A DNA stretch of 64,000 nucleotides. Source: Bacteroides sp. MSB163 (lineage in GTDB: Bacteria > Bacteroidota > Bacteroidia > Bacteroidales > Bacteroidaceae). The stretch lies in contig NZ_CP143867.1 in assembly GCF_036416795.1 (NCBI RefSeq), positions 4,890,001-4,954,000 of the forward strand. The letters run 5' to 3'. Position 1 is the first letter of the stretch, and each line of letters opens with the position of its first letter. Positions 42,357 to 49,958 of this stretch are shown here, piece by piece. The notes under the pieces are model-generated. The model did no database searches, had not been told where the DNA came from, and saw only the letters and a list, made by a program, of their open reading frames with translations. A program made the position numbers and the translations under genes.

Positions 42357-43394
42357 TTATTCTTCCAGTTCCCCTTTACGCTTCCTGAAGAGCACGGATG
42401 CCACCACCGGAGCACCTACCAAAGCTGTCACCGAGTTCACCGGCAAAGCTCCTTCAAATCCCGGCATGCGGGCTATGAGGTTACACACCAACGCTAACGA
42501 AGCCCCTACCAACAATGTGGCAGGCATCAGTATCCGATGGTCGGATGTATGGAATATAGCCCGGCAAAGATGGGGAACAGCCAGACCGATAAACATAATC
42601 GGACCGCAATATGCCGTCACAATCGCTACCAGCACACCTGAACAGGAGATCACCAACAGGCGTGCCCGCTTGATGTTCAGCCCCAGGTTCCGTGCATACC
42701 CATCGCCCAGCAGCAACAGATTCATTGTCTTTATCAGCAAAAACGAGAGTGGCAACAAGACCGCCATGATACAGACAAACAGTATCATCTGATCCCCCGA
42801 CACACGGGCAAAACTACCCAGTCCCCAAATGACGTATGCACGAATATCTTCCTCCACACTGAAATATTTCAATACGCCGATAATAGCACTTGCCACATAA
42901 CCGATCATCACACCGATAATCAGCAGCGTCACATTTCCCTTTACTTTCTGTGAAACGTATACGATAAGCGCCATCACGGACAGTGCTCCGATAATCGCTG
43001 CAATGGACAACGCCACTTCTCCCATATATCCGAGCTTACTCAATGCCACACCGCCCATCGCTCCCGATAACAATACCACACAGGCTACTCCCAGGCTGGC
43101 ACCCGAACTGATACCCAACACTGACGGTCCTGCCAGCGGATTCCGGAAAACCGTCTGCATCTGCAAACCACTCACCGATAGCCCCGCTCCCGCCACCAAT
43201 GCCGTCAATGCCTGCGGCACACGGGATTTCCAAATGATATTCTGCCAGATAATGGACTCATCTGTATTCCCCCATAAGATGTTCCAGACGGAACGAAAAG
43301 GAATATGGACAGAGCCTAACAGCAGGTTCAGTAAGAAAAACAGGAATATAGATGCCAGTATCACCAACATCAGGAGCAGTGTCGGCCTTTTCAT
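42357..43394 (-). CDS. btuC: Vitamin B12 ABC transporter, permease (FecCD family)
   Basis: A 345-residue permease with about nine to ten membrane spans. FecCD signatures are present: SRVPQALTALVAGAGLSVSG, QTVFRNPLAGPSVLGISSGA near the first third, and GLAVPHLCRAIF in the coupling-helix region. It forms the BtuC2D2F importer in the inner membrane. It overlaps btuF by 4 bp and is followed directly by btuD. Siderophore permeases share this fold; the B12 call rests on the genomic context. Confidence 0.88.
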   Translation of the reverse strand: MKRPTLLLMLVILASIFLFFLLNLLLGSVHIPFRSVWNILWGNTDESIIWQNIIWKSRVPQALTALVAGAGLSVSGLQMQTVFRNPLAGPSVLGISSGASLGVACVVLLSGAMGGVALSKLGYMGEVALSIAAIIGALSVMALIVYVSQKVKGNVTLLIIGVMIGYVASAIIGVLKYFSVEEDIRAYVIWGLGSFARVSGDQMILFVCIMAVLLPLSFLLIKTMNLLLLGDGYARNLGLNIKRARLLVISCSGVLVAIVTAYCGPIMFIGLAVPHLCRAIFHTSDHRILMPATLLVGASLALVCNLIARMPGFEGALPVNSVTALVGAPVVASVLFRKRKGELEE

Positions 43395-44545
43395 TGCAAA
43401 CGTGCGTAGTATTTCGGTTGGTAATCAGGTAATAAATCGGGGTGGAACGCATGGATCAGATCTTCCAGCACTATTTCCGGTTCCATCGGCATACTTTCGT
43501 AGAAAGGTTGCTCGCGCATATTGCAATAAATAACGCCTTTGTCACGGAATGCACGGAAGTCGGCATAACGGGGATCAAGGGATTTCAAAGCGTCATAAGA
43601 GAATGTGCCGTCGTAACTATTCACAATACGCCAGTAATCGGCACTCTCCGCCTGGCTGTATACTGTTTCAAAATCTAGTGTAACGCCACCGGAACGGGGA
43701 TCGTCTTTCAAGAAATAATCGGCTCCCGCATCACGGAACAGTTCGGCCAGGAAGCTCTTACCGCCTACTGCATACCAGTTTCCTCCACGTATCTCACCGC
43801 TGAATACTACCGGACGCTTCTTTACATCAGCAGCCAGTTGTTTCAGATCGTTATAATGCTTTTCTATTGCAGCAAATTTTTCATTTGCCTCCTCTTCCTG
43901 TCCAATAAACAAGCCGATGAATTTAATCCATTCCGCCTGTCCCAGCGGAGTCATTTCCTTATATCCCAGGTGCGGAACCAAAGGTATTCCGATTTCACGC
44001 ATCGTATCATATCCGCCACGCTTGAAAGGGGAGATAAAAATGACATCCGGATTCACACTCATGATCACTTCATTATCAAAATTACCTTCAATTCCTATTT
44101 TGGCAGTCTTACCCGACTTCAGGCGCTCATTCATTTCTTTGTTGAACAAGTGGCGTGTACTGGTTATACCCACCACCTTATCGCAGGCTTCCAGTTTGAT
44201 GAAATTGGATAATTGTAAAGAAGTCATGCAAATGACACTGCGTACCGGTGTTTCGATCACCGTATAATCAGAAGGAATCCCTTCGGGTTTCGTCCCCCGG
44301 GGCACCAATGCATAATGGAAAGTATTACTGCTTTCATTTTGAGGATCGCGCAAATCTACCAATCGGACATGATTGGGGAGATATTTCACTTCAAACCCTT
44401 GGGCATAAACCGGATAAATAGAGTCTGTGGCTGATACGGAGGCTGTGGTAGCCTGTAAATCAATAGAGTTTTGTTTGTTTTTCGGGCCACAAGCCACACA
44501 TAAAATACTTAAAAGGGAGACAGTTATCGCAGTAGTTCGTTTCAT
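43391..44545 (-). CDS. btuF: Vitamin B12 ABC transporter, substrate-binding lipoprotein
   Basis: A 384-residue class III periplasmic binding protein. The start MKRTTAITVSLLSILCVAC gives a lipoprotein signal with lipobox CVAC; the longer frame upstream does not. Domain blocks PVRSVICMTSLQLSNFI, ACDKVVGITST and NPDVIFISPF match the first lobe, and PVVFSGEIRGGNWYAVGGKSFLAEL begins the second. It delivers corrinoid to BtuCD. No cobalamin riboswitch lies upstream; the gap holds hairpin element C. Confidence 0.87.
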   Translation of the reverse strand: MKRTTAITVSLLSILCVACGPKNKQNSIDLQATTASVSATDSIYPVYAQGFEVKYLPNHVRLVDLRDPQNESSNTFHYALVPRGTKPEGIPSDYTVIETPVRSVICMTSLQLSNFIKLEACDKVVGITSTRHLFNKEMNERLKSGKTAKIGIEGNFDNEVIMSVNPDVIFISPFKRGGYDTMREIGIPLVPHLGYKEMTPLGQAEWIKFIGLFIGQEEEANEKFAAIEKHYNDLKQLAADVKKRPVVFSGEIRGGNWYAVGGKSFLAELFRDAGADYFLKDDPRSGGVTLDFETVYSQAESADYWRIVNSYDGTFSYDALKSLDPRYADFRAFRDKGVIYCNMREQPFYESMPMEPEIVLEDLIHAFHPDLLPDYQPKYYARLQ

Positions 44546-44616
44546 GATAATAAAAAGGTATAGAATTCGAGCACAATATTCGTCATTTTTGGGGAGATAC
44601 GCAAATACAGGCACAA

Positions 44617-44716
44617 TTTAATGAAGAATGAAGAATGAGGAATGAAGAATGAAGAATTGCCTTTCGGTATGCTCTCACTGCGTAGCCAAATTCTTCATTC
44701 CTCATTCTTCATTAAA
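44617..44716 (+). repeat. Hairpin element C, upstream of btuF
   Basis: Left arm of five 7-nt units (AATGAAG, AATGAAG, AATGAGG, AATGAAG, AATGAAG, then AATT; 44617-44658). The right arm has three (CTTCATT, CCTCATT, CTTCATT; 44689-44716). The loop has CCTTTCGGTATG and CTGCGTAGCCA, a variant of the shared core. It fills most of the gap between btuF and the rclA-like gene. Confidence 0.85.
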
Positions 44717-44729
44717 AAAAACTTCCTCA

Positions 44730-46085
44730 TTAAAAACTCATCAGATCATTCAATGCTTCGCTCATGCTGGGATGTGTAAATATATAATCACGCAAGAAAG
44801 TATATTCCTGTCCCGTTTTCATTACAATAGATACGATATTAATGATCTCACTTGTTTCCGGTCCGAACAGGGAACAGCCCAGAATCTTATTTGTATCGGC
44901 ATCCACTACTACCTTAAACAATCCGTCAGTCTCACCTAAAGTACGTGCCCGCGGAATGGCTGCTACGGGAAATGTATTCACCTTTATGTTCAGTCCTTTC
45001 TTACGGGCCTCCATCTCACTCAGCCCCACACGTGCCAAAGGAGGATCCATAAATACCGAATAACTCACAGGCTCACGGTCGTCTGTACGCCGTTCTCCTG
45101 CACCAAACAAATCCTCACGGATAATGCGGTAATCGTCCAATGAGATATAGGTGAATTGTAACCCGCCTTTTACGTCGCCAATGGCACGGATGGCCGGATT
45201 AGTAGTACGCAGCCACTCATCTACAATTATGGCTCCCCGTTCATTCACTTTCACACCGGCAACTTCCAGGTTCAACCCCGAAGTATTCGGACGACGCCCT
45301 GTTGCCAATAAGATAGCATCTCCTTCCAGGTGATGGATTTCATGAGTTACAGCATCCTCATAAATCACTGTTGCACCATCCACGGATTGTACTTTCGCGT
45401 TGAGATGGAAAACAATACCTTTCTTTTCCAATACGGTCTGTACGCTAGCGGCAATATCCCTGTCTTCGCGACCAATCAGTTCGGGATACCCTTCGAGTAC
45501 TGTTACCTTCGAACCGAAAGAGGCATACATGGAAGCAAATTCCAGGCCGATATAACCTCCACCCACGATTACCAGCCGTTCGGGAAGTTCTTCCAGTTCC
45601 ATGATGGAAGTGCTGGTGTATACGCAAGGATTCTCTTTTATTCCATCAATAGGTGGTATGATGGTTTCCGCACCGGTATTTATAAAGATCTGAGGAGACT
45701 GTAATTCTATTACTTCCGTCTCCGTCCGCACTTCTACCACATCAGGACCGGCAAATGATCCAATACCTGTATACACCGTCACATTAGGATTATCAGCCAG
45801 ATTATGATAGTTCTTACTCCGCAGGAAGGAAGTCACCTCTTCTTTACGCCCAATGGCCTGACGATAATAATCCTTCTTCTCTTCCCATGTAGCCTTTACC
45901 GGAGTTTCCTTAGCCAGATGTACCAACGTCTTTGTAGGAATACACCCGATGTTGATACAAGTGCCTCCGTACATACGATCTGAACGTTCTACTATGGCAA
46001 CCGTTTTCCGGCGTTTTGCAAATTCGGCAGCCAAGGTCTTTCCTCCCTTTCCGAAGCCGATAATGATAGCATCATACTTTTTCAT
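44730..46085 (-). CDS. FAD-dependent disulfide reductase, RclA-like
   Basis: A 451-residue pyridine nucleotide-disulfide oxidoreductase. FAD-binding IIIGFGKGGKTLAAEFAK is followed by the redox pair in GGTCINIGCIPTK (Cys43, Cys48), an NAD(P)H-binding VGGGYIGLEFASMYASFG, and the C-terminal dimer domain (FTHPSMSEALNDL). MerA, lipoamide dehydrogenase and RclA share this plan. RclA (a copper(II) reductase protecting against hypochlorous acid in E. coli) is favoured by the adjacent rclC-like and AraC genes. It lies 4 bp after the DUF417 gene. Confidence 0.85.
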   Translation of the reverse strand: MKKYDAIIIGFGKGGKTLAAEFAKRRKTVAIVERSDRMYGGTCINIGCIPTKTLVHLAKETPVKATWEEKKDYYRQAIGRKEEVTSFLRSKNYHNLADNPNVTVYTGIGSFAGPDVVEVRTETEVIELQSPQIFINTGAETIIPPIDGIKENPCVYTSTSIMELEELPERLVIVGGGYIGLEFASMYASFGSKVTVLEGYPELIGREDRDIAASVQTVLEKKGIVFHLNAKVQSVDGATVIYEDAVTHEIHHLEGDAILLATGRRPNTSGLNLEVAGVKVNERGAIIVDEWLRTTNPAIRAIGDVKGGLQFTYISLDDYRIIREDLFGAGERRTDDREPVSYSVFMDPPLARVGLSEMEARKKGLNIKVNTFPVAAIPRARTLGETDGLFKVVVDADTNKILGCSLFGPETSEIINIVSIVMKTGQEYTFLRDYIFTHPSMSEALNDLMSF

Positions 46086-46089
46086 ATCT

Positions 46090-46680
46090 CTATTTTTTTA
46101 ATTGTTCCAGTACGCTCTTCGCACTGTCTGCTAATATAACAATTGCGCCGGCCAAAATGGCTGTATCTTTTATAACTAATCTTCCTGCACCGGTCAATAA
46201 AGGGAAACCGAACTCTCCACTGCCCAGATTAGGCACCCACACTTCGGGTGTGGTGACAAGGAAAGAAAGCGTTCCGAGAGTCATGATAATTGCAAGCCCC
46301 GCCCCTACCAAGCCTACTTTCGGCCAAAAGATGCCGAGGAATGTAAGGATACCGATGCTCATAATAAGGATACCCAATCCGTGAGAAAAACCATACGTAT
46401 TATTCTCCTTGTGCCACTCATGCTTCGCGGCATCAAATTCTCCTTCTTTCAGCTTATACTCTTTATAGTCGGGAGTATCATGTGTATAGAAGAAGCTCAT
46501 AAAAGGGCTGTTTGCCACAAAAGGTACGATGCCTTCCGCTTCATAATTCCAGAACTTCAACCCGCCGATCCAAACGAAAATAACCAGAATCGCCACACGG
46601 ATAAGATTGATACCTAACTTTTGAGTAGATGCAGCCAGTGTCAGGGCTGCTACGAACATAGATTTTAATTTTGTTTCCAT
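46090..46680 (-). CDS. DUF417 inner-membrane protein, RclC-like
   Basis: A 196-residue membrane protein with four hydrophobic spans and the DUF417 blocks VFVWIGGLKFWNYEAEGIVP, SPFMSF, and SFLVTTPEVW. E. coli RclC (YkgB) belongs to this family and is needed with RclA for survival of reactive chlorine stress. The charged segment HDTPDYKEYKLKEGEFDAAK between spans one and two is also typical. It is transcribed with the rclA-like gene and lies 86 bp after the AraC-type gene. Confidence 0.87.
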   Translation of the reverse strand: METKLKSMFVAALTLAASTQKLGINLIRVAILVIFVWIGGLKFWNYEAEGIVPFVANSPFMSFFYTHDTPDYKEYKLKEGEFDAAKHEWHKENNTYGFSHGLGILIMSIGILTFLGIFWPKVGLVGAGLAIIMTLGTLSFLVTTPEVWVPNLGSGEFGFPLLTGAGRLVIKDTAILAGAIVILADSAKSVLEQLKK

Positions 46681-46766
46681 ACGATTATTGCATTAATGAA
46701 TTGTTTTGTTTTTCTGATGCAAAAATCGGGGTTTATGTCGGGGTGTGAAATGGCAATTCCACCGTA

Positions 46767-47618
46767 TCAGTTGGCAATATTTCCCGTTGTGTTCGATTTA
46801 CGGAAATCCGACACACTTTCGCCTGTCATTTTCTTGAAAAAGCGGCTGAAAGTGGACAAATCTTCGAAGCCAAGGAGTTCACTGATTTCCTTGGCGCTTT
46901 TGGGAGTGTAGAGCAGTAAACGTTTGGCTTCCGCTTCTACTCGTTCGTGAATGATGCGCAAAGGAGAAGGGACTCCGCAGGAAGAAAACAGATTGGAAAG
47001 AGTCTTGGGAGAACGGAATAAAAGGTTGGCATAATCCTGTACTTGTTTCTTTTCACGGAAATTCTGGTCAACCAATATATAGAAGCGGCGGACGATATCA
47101 AAAGCTTTTTCCTGTTCCGGCGTAACGCCACACTTTTCACGTGCAATGCGAGTACAGGTGATGATGAAACGTTTGAGAATGATGCGCAGCATTTCTTCTT
47201 GCAGATTATCGCAAACAGCGGACTCCTGCCGGAAGATACGAATGATATCATTCAGATTGGCGGATTGTTCCGGCGAAAGTTTCAGTTTCATCACTTGGGA
47301 AGAACCATGAAAAAGAAAACCGTTACAGGATACTTCGTCATCATGACCGAATATGCAGTAGAAGTTGCTGTTGAACAGGAAAGTGAGGTACTCTCCTTCC
47401 ACGGCTTTCACTTCAATATGATGCAGGGGCGTAAGGCATGCGATTTCGTCTTGTTCCATCCGCACGGGAATGTGGTCTATCTCGACAATGAGGATGCCGC
47501 TGCGCACCCAAATGAACTTATACAGAGTGGCGTCTTGTTGCAGCACCTTGTTTTCGTGGAAGCAAGATGTCATTGCCAGGTTCCCGTTCAGGCGGGTATT
47601 TAATTGATAATCTATCAT
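46767..47618 (-). CDS. AraC-family transcriptional regulator, RclR-like
   Basis: A 283-residue regulator. The N-terminal half looks like an AraC cupin-type sensor domain (ILIVEIDHIPVRMEQDEIACLTP). The C-terminal half has two helix-turn-helix motifs (DYANLLFRSPKTLSNLF and SAKEISELLGFEDLSTFSRFFKKMTGESVSDFRK). Several cysteines lie in the sensor part, which could act as a redox or HOCl switch as in RclR; that is an inference. A full promoter lies at 47657-47688. Confidence 0.9.
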   Translation of the reverse strand: MIDYQLNTRLNGNLAMTSCFHENKVLQQDATLYKFIWVRSGILIVEIDHIPVRMEQDEIACLTPLHHIEVKAVEGEYLTFLFNSNFYCIFGHDDEVSCNGFLFHGSSQVMKLKLSPEQSANLNDIIRIFRQESAVCDNLQEEMLRIILKRFIITCTRIAREKCGVTPEQEKAFDIVRRFYILVDQNFREKKQVQDYANLLFRSPKTLSNLFSSCGVPSPLRIIHERVEAEAKRLLLYTPKSAKEISELLGFEDLSTFSRFFKKMTGESVSDFRKSNTTGNIAN

Positions 47619-47972
47619 ATATTAAAAGTTAGTGCTCCCTATCATACATTGAGATACAAAAATACATCATTTCACAAGCGGATACAAACAAAAAGCAAAA
47701 AATATCGGTTATCATTCCATTACACAACTATTATTTAGGCCTCATTTTCTTACTAAATTAGAGATAACCTTAATCAAATCGTCAAAGAATATACTAATTC
47801 GTCAAAACAAAGCTTTTACACAACAGTTAAGAATCTGATAATCAATAAAATATCAAAAAAAAATAAAAATACCATTTTGTGAAATTATATTCCTTTTGTT
47901 TTTTCTACTTTTGCCTATATCAAATATAAAAGCAATGAGTTAAGTATAGTATTAATTTAAACTTATCTGATT
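47619..47972. other. 354-bp gap between divergent genes
   Basis: AT-rich. It holds the promoter of the AraC-type gene (47657-47688, minus strand) and a lone -7 box TACTTTTG (47906-47913, plus strand) 59 bp before the next ATG, without a well-spaced -33. No hairpin, repeat or RNA gene is seen in the rest. Confidence 0.6.
47657..47688 (-). promoter_or_regulatory. Promoter of the AraC-type gene
   Basis: Minus strand: TTTG (47685-47688), 20 bp spacer, TATTTTTG (47657-47664). Full consensus match, 39 bp before the ATG. Confidence 0.8.
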
Positions 47973-48428
47973 ATGGTACTAGATTTTATTGGTCGCGTAA
48001 ATATCGCGTTAAGAGTTATCAAGGAAGAATACCCGACAGCAGTCCTTTATGAAGCTGACGGAAGTGCATCAAAGGGTGAAACAACACGTCCTGAAGAGAT
48101 TGATACGATCAGAGTTGTATGTACCCGCCCTGAAGATGGAGCTACTATCATTGTCAAAATCACAGATTTTGATAAGGTTGGCAAGCCTATATTCATTCCC
48201 GAACCTTGGTTGGAAGATGTAGTAATAGCCTGGCCAGTAGAAATGACACTATTACATGCCAGCCAACTTAAGGAACAAGCAGGTTATAAAGACCCTTATG
48301 TTTGTGTTACATTAAGAAATCCGCTCGGACCTGAAAGAACAAATCCCTATTTCATTTTCGGTGACAACAAACACCAGCCTTACATCTTTGTAGATACTGT
48401 TACAGGTTTAGTAAAAACAGACCGATAA
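47973..48428 (+). CDS. Hypothetical protein, 151 aa
   Basis: A 151-residue soluble protein without signal peptide or membrane span. It begins MVLDFIGRVNIALRVIKEEYP and has a middle part of alternating strands (TIRVVCTRPEDGATIIVKITDFD). I do not recognise a family. A -7 box (TACTTTTG, 47906-47913) lies upstream, and the frame is preserved with normal codon use, so it is likely a real gene. Its position before cobI, about 200 bp away, gives no functional hint. Confidence 0.7.
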   Translation: MVLDFIGRVNIALRVIKEEYPTAVLYEADGSASKGETTRPEEIDTIRVVCTRPEDGATIIVKITDFDKVGKPIFIPEPWLEDVVIAWPVEMTLLHASQLKEQAGYKDPYVCVTLRNPLGPERTNPYFIFGDNKHQPYIFVDTVTGLVKTDR

Positions 48429-48624
48429 TACTTGAATTAGGGTTTATTATAATGTAGTTGAATTCATATATCCTCCGATCTATTTATCAATGATAAAAAG
48501 CTACCATTAAAAAATATGAATACAGTTCTTGTTTCATATTTAGAAAATCCCGACTTTTGCTCTTTCATAACAAAGCCAAATTATGAATTTATCACTAAAA
48601 ACTAACCGCTAATTTCCAATAAAC

Positions 48625-49335
48625 ATGTCTAGCCCCGTTATATTCGTCTCCCTCGGTCCCGGAGAACCGGAACTTATCACCCTGAAAGGCTTGAAAGCCC
48701 TGCAAAATGCCGACAGCATCTTTTGTCCTGAAACTCGCACGGCAAACGGACGCACCTTCTCACGTGCCGCCGACATATTGCATGCATTGGCTATTCCAGA
48801 CACCTCCCTCTCCCGTTTCGTATTGCCCATGAGCAAGAACCGGGAACAGGCTTTTGCCGCCTATGATAAAGTGTACAACGAAGCTTGTCGGCTTTATAAA
48901 GAGAATAAAAAAGTTTGCATCGTTGCCGAAGGAGATGCCGGTTTCTACTCTTCAATCCATTATATCTTCGAGAAACTGCAAGCCGACAACATCCCGGTGC
49001 AACATATCGCCGGCATCCCCGCCTTCATTGCAGCAGGTGCCTGTGCAGGACTTCATATTGCCAGCCAGGAGGAACGCCTGACCGTCATTCCCGGTATCAT
49101 TACCGCCGAAGAAATAGAGAAATATATGGAGGAAAAGACTACCATTGTCATCATGAAACTTTCTCAATGTACCGAAGAAGTTCACCGTTGCATCCATCTC
49201 CATCCCGAATATAACTATCATTATTTCGAGAATATAGGCGCGGAAAAAGAGAAATATCTGCATGATACAGAGCTGATTTCGGCACTCTCTTTCCCTTATT
49301 TTTCATTATTAATCATACGCCACAGCACCTTCTGA
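48625..49335 (+). CDS. cobI: Precorrin-2 / cobalt-factor II C20-methyltransferase
   Basis: A 236-residue SAM-dependent methyltransferase (CobI/CbiL). It has the uroporphyrin-methylase-family SAM loop VSLGPGEPELITLKGLKAL, IVAEGDAGFYSSIHYIFEKL, and HIAGIPAFIAAG, the block that follows it in CobI/CbiL. It methylates C20 directly after cobalt insertion. It stands alone, about 9.5 kb from the other corrin-ring genes, with no riboswitch upstream. Confidence 0.94.
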   Translation: MSSPVIFVSLGPGEPELITLKGLKALQNADSIFCPETRTANGRTFSRAADILHALAIPDTSLSRFVLPMSKNREQAFAAYDKVYNEACRLYKENKKVCIVAEGDAGFYSSIHYIFEKLQADNIPVQHIAGIPAFIAAGACAGLHIASQEERLTVIPGIITAEEIEKYMEEKTTIVIMKLSQCTEEVHRCIHLHPEYNYHYFENIGAEKEKYLHDTELISALSFPYFSLLIIRHSTF

Positions 49336-49363
49336 GGCGCATTTAATACTATTTCGCACATCA

Positions 49364-49397
49364 TTGGATTAATTTTCACAAAAATGCCTTACCTTTG
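49364..49397 (+). promoter_or_regulatory. Possible promoter of the DUF1573 gene
   Basis: TTGG (49364-49367), 22 bp spacer, TACCTTTG (49390-49397). The -7 box is perfect and the -33 is one base off with slightly long spacing. Confidence 0.5.
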
Positions 49398-49427
49398 CCC
49401 ACTGTGTAATACAAAAGATTTATAGAC

Positions 49428-49823
49428 ATGAAAAGACTTACATTGTATATGTTTATGCTCGTACTGAGCATTGGTTACGTTTCGGCACAGGGGAAAGCCG
49501 ATATTAAGTTTGATAAGACCTCACATAACTTCGGTACGTTTTCTGAAAATGATCCGGTAGTAAGTTGTGTATTCACATTCACCAATGTGGGCGATGCTCC
49601 GCTGGTTATACATCAAGCCGTAGCTTCCTGCGGATGTACAGTTCCCGAATATACCCAGGAACCCGTATTGCCGGGCAAAACCGGAACCGTTAAGATTACT
49701 TACAACGGAACAGGCAAGTATCCGGGACACTTCAAAAAGTCCATCACTTTGCGCACGAATGCCAAAACGGAAATGATGCGGCTCTTTGTAGAAGGAGATA
49801 TGACACCGAAAGATGCGAAATAA
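49428..49823 (+). CDS. DUF1573 secreted protein
   Basis: A 131-residue protein with a signal peptide (MKRLTLYMFMLVLSIGYVSAQ) and one DUF1573 domain: FDKTSHNFGTF, FTFTNVGDAPLVI and the conserved CGCT (ASCGCTVPEYT). The family is common in Bacteroidetes, has an immunoglobulin-like ASH/MSP fold and no established function. A terminator follows at 49844-49875, so it is likely monocistronic. Confidence 0.9.
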   Translation: MKRLTLYMFMLVLSIGYVSAQGKADIKFDKTSHNFGTFSENDPVVSCVFTFTNVGDAPLVIHQAVASCGCTVPEYTQEPVLPGKTGTVKITYNGTGKYPGHFKKSITLRTNAKTEMMRLFVEGDMTPKDAK

Positions 49824-49843
49824 GCATCTTTATATATAAGAAT

Positions 49844-49875
49844 AAAGGAGAATTTTTCAATTCTCCTTTTTTTTT
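49844..49875 (+). terminator. Rho-independent terminator of the DUF1573 gene
   Basis: 11-bp stem AAAGGAGAATT / AATTCTCCTTT with a TTTC loop, followed by a run of T (to 49875). Confidence 0.9.
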
Positions 49876-49958
49876 GCTTTCTTTGAAGCTGATTTGGATA
49901 AAATAATCAATTAATGGACGACATAATAACTATAAAACATAAAAGCAATTAAGAAACT

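Noticed and set aside
44546..44729. Cobalamin riboswitch before btuF
   Set aside because: No B12 box or CAGTGCCCGC-type core; the gap is filled by hairpin element C.
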